Shown: piece after piece, positions 63,501 through 64,000 of the stretch
Position numbering within the stretch: the stretch's first letter is position 1
Layout: every line of letters begins with the position of its first letter
NCBI GenBank assembly: GCA_008360955.1
Contig: LUCM01000553.1
Location: 87,826 to 151,825 of the forward strand
Source of the DNA: Fasciolopsis buskii
Lineage: Eukaryota; Platyhelminthes; Trematoda; Plagiorchiida; Fasciolidae
DNA length: 64,000 nt
Direction: 5' to 3'
Program-made: the position numbers and the translations under genes
The notes under the pieces: generated by a model
Databases searched by the model: none
What the model was told of the DNA's origin: nothing
The model's input: only the letters and a program-made list of their open reading frames with translations

Positions 63501-64000
63501 CACCTGATTTTCCTGACGAATTGTTTGTTATACACCCCCAAATTGGCTAACGTCAGCACTGGGAATTGATTATCTCACCTGCTTCGTGTCCAACCTACCA
63601 CCGCCCAAAACATGAGAGATCCGCTCAGGAGATATATCAATTCAACCACTGTCATCCGCTTTTATTTACTTCTGCCCCCTATCCACAATGAACGCCCTTT
63701 TTCCATTTGGACATCGGATGTAATCGGTTGCAGTCCTGGAGTGATTGATATTCATTGAAAAGGAGGCTGTTCCTCATCTCGCCTAACATGCCGACTAAAA
63801 GGGGGTAAACAGATGCAAACTATTATTTTTATCAGGTCACATGAACCGAAAATGGAGTGATGCTTAATTTTCTGCTCAAAACCACTTACCTGTGAGGGGA
63901 TAGTCAGAGAGGAAAACGTTTCCACTGCTCCCCCCTGATCTAAGCGGTAGCGAAACTTGCACGCGATGGAATAGTTAAGATGTATAGATGGCAGATCAGG
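3245..64000 (-). CDS. Large lipid transfer protein (apolipophorin/apoB-like), partial gene, about 29 exons
   Basis: This entry is the whole gene; exons are listed separately. Proteins of this family wrap lipid in beta-sheets and amphipathic helices and carry it through body fluids, usually as the scaffold of a secreted lipoprotein. Evidence seen: an 814-codon beta-rich exon, a helical exon, and a C-terminal vWD domain (FNGLF near its start, GLLGTND near its end) followed by a C8-like cysteine-rich segment. This tail order is known for invertebrate apolipophorins and related lipid transfer proteins. Most exon joins agree in codon phase; the weakest joins are at 57.7 kb, 40.3 to 32 kb and 27.9 kb. 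The 5' end, signal peptide and vitellogenin-N domain lie beyond base 64000. A vitellogenin proper is less likely because no polyserine stretch is seen and the vWD is followed by C8. I infer the family; I could not search for the closest relative. Confidence 0.8.
3533..4544 (-). other. Intron between exons 28 and 29
   Basis: Bounded by donor GTAAGT (4539-4544) and acceptor CAG (3533-3535). No repeat or coding motif recognised. Confidence 0.6.
4545..4913 (-). CDS. Lipid transfer protein exon 28: C-terminal half of the vWD domain
   Basis: 123 codons, phase 0 at both ends. The acceptor is ...CGCTTAAG (AG at 4914-4915) and the donor a perfect AAG|GTAAGT (4539-4544). Reading begins VNEIKNGDEEP, continues through LRVTRNGDRILLRV and YLRVQLDGAW, and reaches CRGLLGTNDFEQLHELLDP, the hallmark end of a vWD domain. 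The usual GLCGT is here GLLGT; the missing cysteine matches my recollection of apolipophorin vWD domains. The domain joins smoothly to exon 27, which supplies its first half. In this family the vWD lies in the extreme C-terminal part of the secreted lipoprotein. Confidence 0.88.
4914..8918 (-). other. Intron splitting the vWD domain
   Basis: About 4.0 kb. It carries a partial foldback repeat near 6537-6650, listed separately. I see no coding exon or other recognisable element in the rest. Confidence 0.6.
6537..6650 (+). repeat. Partial foldback repeat with hairpin and GAAAC core
   Basis: Matches the left arm of the foldback element at 50843-51042: it shares AATAACACAGCGTTGTTGG, then TGCCAACGTTTCGACTACC. 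Bases 6603-6609 and 6613-6619 form a perfect 7-bp hairpin with a 3-base loop. Read on the minus strand, the hairpin is followed directly by GAAAC. The right arm is not obvious here. Confidence 0.7.
8919..9151 (-). CDS. Lipid transfer protein exon 27: N-terminal half of the vWD domain
   Basis: The exon starts after ATTAG (AG at 9152-9153) with two bases completing a split codon, and ends at CAC|GTAAGA (donor 8913-8918) in phase 0. It reads AWLMMDLENNGYVVTFNGLF, then SYLLVANN and KLLIVHDF. This matches the opening of a vWD domain (T-F-[DN]-G, then an S/C-Y-x-L strand). The 3' join to exon 28 is in frame and completes the fold. The 5' join fits exon 26 only if exon 26 uses its GTGAGA donor; the other donor would give an early stop here. 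Confidence 0.85.
9152..11339 (-). other. Intron between exons 26 and 27
   Basis: About 2.2 kb. A 104-codon plus-strand open stretch at 9850-10164 shows no family motif and looks like chance. Nothing else recognised. Confidence 0.55.
11340..11457 (-). CDS. Lipid transfer protein exon 26: linker before the vWD domain
   Basis: The exon starts after ...CTCTATTTAG (AG at 11458-11459) in phase 0, matching exon 25. It ends at CGAG|GTGAGA (11334-11339), leaving one base. It reads SWIYPSRGMKS, then AYDQYQHNFQAMRKL and HLIPPYR. The single leftover base plus the TC of exon 27 restores the vWD frame. A second strong donor lies downstream (GTAAGT at 11224-11229) and would extend the exon to 11230 in open frame, but leaves exon 27 out of frame. 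No named domain; it sits just ahead of the vWD. Confidence 0.65.
11458..12178 (-). other. Intron between exons 25 and 26
   Basis: About 0.7 kb, AT-rich. Nothing recognised. Confidence 0.55.
12179..12415 (-). CDS. Lipid transfer protein exon 25: helical segment
   Basis: 79 codons, phase 0 at both ends. It has an excellent pyrimidine-rich acceptor (minus strand CGCTTTCTCACACCAG) and donor ACAG|GTGAAT (12173-12178). The peptide begins IQYCQRLVLGTVPEKELLDL and includes KLTADLEKGMVKLSVHIPKL. Regular hydrophobic spacing suggests amphipathic helices, as in the lipid-binding C-terminal third of apolipophorins. It joins exon 24 (ends phase 0) and exon 26 (starts phase 0). Confidence 0.75.
12636..13226 (+). 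repeat. Left arm of a near-perfect inverted duplication
   Basis: The reverse complement of this arm recurs at 14301-14890. By eye I count only about five differences over about 590 bases: single substitutions near 12758, 13055 and 13193, a one-base change in a T run near 12810, and one at the outer edge. The spacer is about 1.07 kb. The arm has no recognisable protein or transposase. It lies in the intron between exons 24 and 25. Confidence 0.93.
13227..14300. other. Spacer of the inverted duplication
   Basis: About 1.07 kb of unique-looking sequence between the arms. A minus-strand open stretch at 14055-14339 reaches into the right arm but shows no domain. Its inner end resembles bases about 10120-10165, which hints at an older dispersed repeat. 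Confidence 0.45.
14301..14890 (-). repeat. Right arm of the near-perfect inverted duplication
   Basis: Mirror copy of 12636-13226. The inner junction is sharp at CCAGCG on both sides, after which the sequences diverge. The outer edge ends near CAAAG/CTTTG. I see no clear target-site duplication and no terminal motif typical of a named DNA transposon. Either a foldback-type element or a recent inverted duplication could give this. Confidence 0.93.
14891..18227 (-). other. Rest of the intron between exons 24 and 25
   Basis: About 3.3 kb. The part at 16660-17350 is visibly richer in G than its surroundings but holds no long frame. No element identified. Confidence 0.45.
18228..18430 (-). CDS. 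Lipid transfer protein exon 24: helical segment
   Basis: The acceptor is strong (minus strand TTTCTTTCTGGCCTGTCAG, AG at 18431-18432). The exon begins with two bases of a split codon and ends at TCG|GTGAGT (18222-18227) in phase 0. The peptide reads AVYTLQQSLRTWFDNHYARI, then QLGKFLTQLQTHMPAL and VKSVSALVSQS. It looks like a series of amphipathic helices, typical of lipid-binding regions. It follows exon 23 and precedes exon 25 in matching phase. Confidence 0.78.
18431..20539 (-). other. Intron between exons 23 and 24
   Basis: About 2.1 kb. It holds an imperfect hairpin at 20050-20105, listed separately. No other element seen. Confidence 0.5.
20050..20105. repeat. Imperfect 21-bp inverted repeat (hairpin)
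   Basis: Bases 20050-20070 (CATGAAGTTCTG...) and 20085-20105 (...CAGAACCCCATG) are inverted copies with about four mismatches and a short loop. It may be a remnant of a small foldback element. No function is implied. Confidence 0.55.
20540..20683 (-). CDS. Lipid transfer protein exon 23 (probable)
   Basis: The acceptor is very strong (minus strand ATCTTTTTTTGTTTATCAG, AG at 20684-20685). With a two-base start the frame reads TNESVLHISRCMLTLSALES, then HILVSSLAGQ and GNRTVLHSIPALSVL, and ends at TAA|GTGAAT leaving one base, which fits exon 24. A second frame is also open over most of the exon (EQTKVFYTSADACL...) but runs into a stop at the donor, so I prefer the first. The exon itself is fairly secure; the frame rests on phase. 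Confidence 0.6.
   Translation of the reverse strand, partial: EQTKVFYTSADACLRYLRSKVTSLLAHWQGNCPATEQFSTRFLLLAF
21043..21255 (-). CDS. Lipid transfer protein exon 22 (probable)
   Basis: The acceptor is CTTAAG (AG at 21256-21257), with a two-base start. The frame is open through FFDRFLVTSPLFLTAIFAG, LNCPVYAHSVEVDVEEHC and WKQLETSKCPTKKP. The proposed donor is CCAA|GTGACT (21037-21042), leaving one base for exon 23. The open frame continues on to 20981 if that donor is not used. Four cysteines and mixed strands; no named domain. Both splice sites are only moderate, so the ends may shift. Confidence 0.5.
21256..22884 (-). other. Intron between exons 21 and 22
   Basis: About 1.6 kb. A 99-codon plus-strand open stretch at 21645-21944 lacks any recognisable motif. 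Nothing else seen. Confidence 0.45.
22885..22921 (-). CDS. Lipid transfer protein micro-exon 21 (tentative)
   Basis: 37 bases between acceptor AGCAGAG (AG at 22922-22923) and a full-consensus donor A|GTAAGT (22879-22884). The phase fits both neighbours: it starts at 0 and leaves one base. It would encode MKHLRKVRATLI. The strong donor and phase fit are the only support; alternative AGs lie within a few bases. Confidence 0.38.
23276..23337 (-). CDS. Lipid transfer protein exon 20 (tentative)
   Basis: 62 bases between acceptor TATCTAG (AG at 23338-23339) and donor ATT|GTAAGT (23270-23275). The two-base start fits exon 19's leftover base; it ends in phase 0. It reads HLMNSPNNIHFPNHGTFIQI, a plausible beta segment. 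Confidence 0.45.
23338..25787 (-). other. Intron between exons 19 and 20
   Basis: About 2.4 kb, containing the SINE at 23889-24060. Open stretches at 25013-25216 and 25427-25639 on the minus strand look partly coding, but their splice phases do not fit the chain, so I leave them out. Confidence 0.45.
23889..24060 (-). mobile_element. tRNA-derived SINE copy, minus orientation
   Basis: On the minus strand the head reads CCGGCGGTAGCCAAGCCGAT (A-box-like) and, about 50 bases later, GGTTCGAATCC (B box, 23999-24009), the internal RNA polymerase III promoter of tRNA genes. An AT-rich tail extends to about 23889. It shares head, body and tail with the copy at 63240-63411, with many substitutions, so it is an old insertion. 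It is not a functional tRNA: the arms are mispaired and a body follows the tRNA-like part. Confidence 0.8.
25788..25920 (-). CDS. Lipid transfer protein exon 19
   Basis: The exon starts after a good acceptor (minus strand CCAATGCCGTTTCAG, AG at 25921-25922) in phase 0 and ends at GCGA|GTAAGT (25782-25787), leaving one base. It reads SDIERNRFPLFKPTFEAMV, then MTNTIMWATGQFANFLFG and VAACA. Alternating helical hydrophobicity fits a lipid-binding segment. Both neighbours match in phase. Confidence 0.68.
25921..26621 (-). other. Intron between exons 18 and 19
   Basis: About 0.7 kb; nothing recognised. Confidence 0.5.
26622..26703 (-). CDS. Lipid transfer protein exon 18
   Basis: 82 bases between acceptor TTATTTGCAG (AG at 26704-26705) and donor TTT|GTAAGT (26616-26621). 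It starts with one base of a split codon and ends in phase 0. The peptide YLSVRTIQVHLWQFSTGI continues LILHLNYKF, a clean alternation of hydrophobic and polar residues expected of the beta-sheets that line the lipid pocket. The fit of both phases makes a chance exon unlikely. Confidence 0.62.
27211..27312 (-). CDS. Lipid transfer protein exon 17
   Basis: 102 bases. The acceptor is CATGCATGGCAG (AG at 27313-27314) and the donor AATAG|GTAAAC (27205-27210). It starts with one base and leaves two, fitting exon 18. It reads PPVKDRVNSSIVSSAPF, then RKTVYFKVCCRPTDPN; the second half is a beta-strand pair with a Cys-Cys. Confidence 0.58.
27910..27974 (-). CDS. Lipid transfer protein exon 16 (3' end uncertain)
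   Basis: The acceptor is clear (minus strand GAGATCTTTCAG, AG at 27975-27976) with a two-base start matching exon 15. It reads RLMVRQFVSKYDERNVLLL. The donor is not clear: GTTAGC after CTGCA gives the phase required by exon 17, but the frame stays open to 27709, and GTAAAT or GTACTT are alternatives. Confidence 0.4.
27975..32183 (-). other. Intron between exons 15 and 16
   Basis: About 4.2 kb, AT-rich. No mobile element or coding segment recognised. Confidence 0.45.
32184..32272 (-). CDS. Lipid transfer protein exon 15 (tentative)
   Basis: 89 bases between a strong acceptor (minus strand CCCTTCGTGTGCGCCTGCAG, AG at 32273-32274) and donor ATC|GTAAGC (32178-32183). It starts with one base and leaves one, fitting exon 16. 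It reads FTVHMVWLEEAILAAWTALT, then SRPVKHPPD. A second frame is open (IHCSYGVVRGSDIG...) but stops before the donor. The join to exon 14 does not match in phase, so a small exon may be missing between them. Confidence 0.42.
33597..33674 (-). CDS. Lipid transfer protein exon 14 (tentative)
   Basis: 26 codons between a long pyrimidine tract ending CTTCGTTCAACCAG (AG at 33675-33676) and donor ACA|GTAAGA (33591-33596), phase 0 at both ends. It reads LECFSLRSGNFLLVRLAIGA then NELVLT, a beta-type sequence. The longer minus-strand open frame overlapping it (33610-33894) is a different frame. Confidence 0.4.
33675..36889 (-). other. Intron between exons 13 and 14, 3' part
   Basis: About 3.2 kb. A possible 36-base micro-exon (about 36581-36616, DALDAILRRVS) ends at a GTAAGA donor, but support is too thin to list. 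Otherwise nothing is recognised. Confidence 0.4.
36890..39448 (+). mobile_element. Dead jockey/CR1-like non-LTR retrotransposon (LINE), endonuclease plus reverse transcriptase
   Basis: A degraded second ORF reads across plus-strand frames. The endonuclease part is at about 36906-37560: DLNINYRKWLLHSSDTPPWD at 37158-37217, then PVHLPTYTRSNWG in a shifted frame. The reverse transcriptase part is at about 38060-39450: LDISRVFDRV followed by a stop at 38286-38318, the catalytic box as FVDD (38532-38543), IRPALEYCS near 38945-38968, then VQRKFIRLISDRSLPSTLQS. Near the 3' end MWNTVKPSVFQLTYNLRLFK (39267 on) resembles the C-terminus of jockey-type proteins. Stops and frameshifts throughout make it inactive. 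It is antisense to the host gene, in an intron. Superfamily (jockey versus CR1) is by resemblance only. Confidence 0.82.
39449..40335 (-). other. Intron between exons 13 and 14, 5' part
   Basis: About 0.9 kb between the LINE 3' end and exon 13. It includes a perfect 9-bp hairpin (39533-39541 with 39545-39553), possibly part of the LINE tail. Nothing else seen. Confidence 0.4.
40336..40447 (-). CDS. Lipid transfer protein exon 13 (3' end uncertain)
   Basis: The acceptor is ACATTTCAG (AG at 40448-40449), with a one-base start that fits exon 12. It reads GITVVTGNSSAVDYYVTDSV, then FRFNEEK, a beta-type sequence consistent with the family. No good donor is visible before the in-frame stop at 40333-40335, so the 3' boundary is a guess. 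An alternative frame is open across the same bases. Confidence 0.42.
40919..40955 (-). CDS. Lipid transfer protein micro-exon 12 (tentative)
   Basis: 37 bases between CAATTAG (AG at 40956-40957) and donor ACAA|GTAAGC (40913-40918). The two-base start and two-base leftover fit exons 11 and 13. It would encode NYLLVVMGSRD, a strand that leads straight into exon 13. Confidence 0.38.
41452..41878 (-). CDS. Lipid transfer protein exon 11: helical lipid-binding segment
   Basis: The acceptor is excellent (minus strand TATTTCTGTCATTTACCAG, AG at 41879-41880), phase 0. About 142 codons read HGTELSDVKRIKILLQNPV, then VHQAFLTIQQFWNEDQFYL, ENITSVQAVLLAEVERTL and DQLELLK. This is a run of amphipathic helices, like the alpha domains of apoB and apolipophorin. 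The donor GCAG|GTAAAC (41446-41451) leaves one base for exon 12. A second donor AAG|GTGGGC (41477-41482) would end the exon at 41483 in phase 0. One N-glycosylation sequon (NIT) and another (NVT) are present. Confidence 0.8.
41879..47001 (-). other. Intron between exons 10 and 11
   Basis: About 5.1 kb. Exons 10 and 11 join in phase 0 without any exon between. Minus-strand open stretches at 43008-43256, 44166-44360 and 45772-46161 have fair composition but are not needed and lack good splice pairs. No mobile element recognised. Confidence 0.5.
47002..47189 (-). CDS. Lipid transfer protein exon 10
   Basis: The acceptor is AATTTTCAAG (AG at 47190-47191), with a two-base start matching exon 9. 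The donor is CTG|GTGAGG (46996-47001), phase 0. It reads AWITGRKNGPREFLVDAEHS, then DWSILNRRKDLVARFLFDP and HINLNWRPGLINEIL. The alternating strands suit the beta-sheet region. Longer frames overlapping it on either strand are shadows. Confidence 0.76.
47190..49874 (-). other. Intron between exons 9 and 10
   Basis: About 2.7 kb, AT-rich. Nothing recognised. Confidence 0.5.
49875..50040 (-). CDS. Lipid transfer protein exon 9
   Basis: The acceptor is GGCCGTAACAG (AG at 50041-50042), phase 0. The donor is GGTC|GTAAGT (49869-49874), leaving one base. It reads NFNETNISSRMWRNNTHNV, then EQILLVNNGLLNMTHFSSL and LDSILNSISG. There are several N-glycosylation sequons (NET, NIS, NNT, NMT), as expected of a secreted protein. 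It joins exons 8 and 10 in phase. Confidence 0.74.
50041..52562 (-). other. Intron between exons 8 and 9
   Basis: About 2.5 kb. It contains the foldback element at 50843-51042. Around 52263-52378 a strong acceptor (ATTTTTCCAG) is followed by sequence open in more than one frame. This could be an extra exon, but exons 8 and 9 already join in phase without it. Confidence 0.45.
50843..51042. repeat. Foldback (inverted-repeat) element, about 200 bp
   Basis: Two arms of about 95 bases face each other. The left arm runs from GGTTTTTTATTGTGAAT through AACACAGCGTTGTTAG and GCCAACGTTTAGACTACC. The right arm runs in reverse complement through GGTCGAAACGTTGGCAC, ACCAACAACGCGTTGTT and ATTCACAATAAAAACC. 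The loop is about 15-25 bases. Arms differ at scattered positions. Partial copies lie near 6537 and 55755, so this is a dispersed family. Confidence 0.85.
52563..52648 (-). CDS. Lipid transfer protein exon 8
   Basis: 86 bases between acceptor TTTGTATTACAG (AG at 52649-52650) and donor ACT|GTAAGT (52557-52562). It starts with two bases, matching exon 7's single leftover base, and ends in phase 0. It reads ITLSHPVVWITPGRWNITI, then DSWNQLSMT. Two strong sites plus matching phases make it convincing despite its size. Confidence 0.7.
52649..54918 (-). other. Intron between exons 7 and 8
   Basis: About 2.3 kb. A 151-codon plus-strand open stretch (53788-54243) is low-complexity hydrophobic, with no motif and no splice partners; I take it as chance. 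Nothing else seen. Confidence 0.5.
54919..55141 (-). CDS. Lipid transfer protein exon 7
   Basis: The acceptor is TTATCGCTGACAG (AG at 55142-55143), phase 0; the donor is TCGG|GTAAGT (54913-54918), leaving one base. It reads DSVECNLTVDSAQDQLGF, then KANLFTEDQLNHKVRLQL, DTIHSQFDLKIQD and EHVLKSSYMTS. Amphipathic beta-strands continue the lipid-binding sheet. Confidence 0.76.
55305..55512 (-). CDS. Lipid transfer protein exon 6 (boundaries uncertain)
   Basis: An open minus frame reads IRQTVGKHSLRPPSLSESTT, then ASDFLSEESLRQAVAREHF and GLWEQLFNCELATPNP. The composition is clearly protein-like and it starts with one base, fitting exon 5. Two acceptors keep the same phase: ATCAAG (exon to 55512) and the better pyrimidine-rich CCGTCCTCCCAG (exon to 55470). 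The donor TAT|GTTTAC (55299-55304) is weak but gives the phase needed for exon 7. Confidence 0.55.
55513..56319 (-). other. Intron between exons 5 and 6
   Basis: About 0.8 kb. Apart from the foldback fragment I see nothing. Confidence 0.5.
55755..55806. repeat. Partial copy of the foldback repeat
   Basis: AAGTTGTTATTAACATTATA followed by TCATTCA matches the right arm of the element at 50843-51042. Only a fragment remains, in the intron between exons 5 and 6. Confidence 0.6.
56320..56392 (-). CDS. Lipid transfer protein exon 5 (tandem acceptor)
   Basis: The donor is AAGCA|GTAAGT (56314-56319). It reads AAISHRHMRPSTTVNSKKVV then CEKK, leaving two bases for exon 6. Two adjacent acceptors (AAG then CAG, three bases apart) keep the same frame, so the exon may start at 56392 or 56389. 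Both give the two-base start required by exon 4. The pyrimidine tract is poor. Confidence 0.48.
56393..57572 (-). other. Intron between exons 4 and 5
   Basis: About 1.2 kb; nothing recognised. Confidence 0.5.
57573..57642 (-). CDS. Lipid transfer protein exon 4
   Basis: 70 bases between acceptor CGTTACCTAG (AG at 57643-57644) and strong donor ACG|GTGAGT (57567-57572). It starts in phase 0 and leaves one base. It reads KENPENVPISAVCTDQADPK then TLY. Confidence 0.55.
57708..58019 (-). CDS. Lipid transfer protein exon 3 (3' end uncertain)
   Basis: The acceptor is TTAAAATGACAG (AG at 58020-58021), phase 0, matching exon 2. It reads HYYRTERGLKGACLPQSFG, then RVTFFNKASSTLEIAFEYP, FWMGYFVENGKRVWQRFP and LKESKSLRITRILEEQRQ. 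The frame stays open to TAA at 57708. None of the GT sites before it is a good donor, so the true 3' boundary lies somewhere between about 57780 and 57708, or a non-canonical donor is used. Confidence 0.62.
   Translation of the reverse strand, partial: HYYRTERGLKGACLPQSFGRVTFFNKASSTLEIAFEYPKFWMGYFVENGKRVWQRFPTSFTRLDEHNVLKESKSLRITRILEEQRQTLRWNKRSIFLSNSTRK
58233..60674 (-). CDS. Lipid transfer protein exon 2: main beta-sheet lipid-binding exon (814 codons)
   Basis: A single 2,442-base exon, phase 0 at both ends. Its acceptor is CCCTGAAATTTCAG (AG at 60675-60676) and its donor AAA|GTAAGC (58227-58232). An upstream in-frame ATG (60743) exists, but the sequence before the acceptor reads like intron, so I start at NIDALARGYLKW. 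The protein is rich in alternating strands such as KPLQIEFKAAGLLQIQIPIL, with KVTLQGRLLYSRP and GQPEQSVYHVELSWDRT further on. It carries scattered cysteines and several N-glycosylation sequons (NVS, NTT, NST, NET, NES, NYT). This is the apoB/apolipophorin-type extended beta region that forms the lipid surface. No enzyme motif is present. Confidence 0.88.
60675..63889 (-). other. Intron between exons 1 and 2
   Basis: About 3.2 kb. It contains the SINE at 63240-63411. The flanking exons join in phase 0. No coding exon is seen inside. Confidence 0.55.
63240..63411 (-). mobile_element. tRNA-derived SINE copy, minus orientation, better preserved
   Basis: On the minus strand it begins GCCGGCGATGGCCAAGCGGA (A-box-like) and reaches GGTTCGAATCC (B box, 63350-63360), then CACCGGCC, which nearly pairs with the first bases as a tRNA acceptor stem would. 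After this tRNA-like head come a short body (GCAGCCCTCTGATGGCC) and an AT-rich tail shared with the copy at 23889-24060. The A-box pattern resembles leucine/serine tRNAs. It is an insertion in an intron, not a tRNA gene. Confidence 0.83.
63890..64000 (-). CDS. Lipid transfer protein exon 1 of the window (cut by the edge)
   Basis: The frame is open from the window edge and reads PDLPSIHLNYSIACKFRYRL, then VETFSSLTIPSQ. It ends at a perfect donor CACAG|GTAAGT (63884-63889) in phase 0, which matches exon 2. Too short to name a domain, but its beta character and its join into exon 2 place it just upstream of the large lipid-binding region. Confidence 0.72.

Overview
This is a stretch of animal genome, not bacterial: it is AT-rich, has no operon-like run of ORFs, and carries one very large, intron-rich gene on the minus strand that fills almost the whole window. 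Between its exons lie decayed retrotransposon and SINE copies. The gene content and repeats would fit a lophotrochozoan such as a flatworm, but nothing here fixes the species, so treat that as a guess.

The gene encodes a large lipid transfer protein of the apolipophorin / apolipoprotein B type. It runs from beyond the right edge (position 64000, 5' side) to about position 3245 (3' end). I chained 29 proposed exons by reading splice sites and codon phase by eye. They total about 6.9 kb, roughly 2,300 codons. One exon is huge (58233-60674, 2,442 bases); the others are 37 to about 430 bases. In order: a fragment cut by the window edge (63890-64000); the large beta-rich lipid-binding exon; small beta-strand exons at 57.6-47 kb; a helical exon at 41.5-41.9 kb; short beta and helical exons from 41 to 18 kb; two exons at 12.4-11.3 kb; the von Willebrand factor type D (vWD) domain split over 8919-9151 and 4545-4913; and a cysteine-rich C8-like last exon (3245-3532). 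The N-terminal lipoprotein (vitellogenin-N) domain and the promoter are not in the window and must lie further right.

The introns hold: a near-perfect inverted duplication of about 590 bases per arm (12636-13226 and 14301-14890); a dead jockey/CR1-like LINE in antisense orientation to the host gene (about 36890-39448); two tRNA-derived SINE copies (23889-24060 and 63240-63411); and a foldback repeat family (50843-51042, with partial copies near 6537 and 55755) whose stem resembles a decayed hammerhead ribozyme. The left end may hold a scrap of another reverse transcriptase. No plus-strand host gene, RNA gene or CRISPR array was found.

Best-supported exons: 58233-60674, 63890-64000, 54919-55141, 52563-52648, 49875-50040, 47002-47189, 41452-41878, 18228-18430, 12179-12415, 8919-9151, 4545-4913 and 3245-3532. 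Exons shorter than about 90 bases and those between 20 and 41 kb are predictions resting on splice consensus plus phase match.
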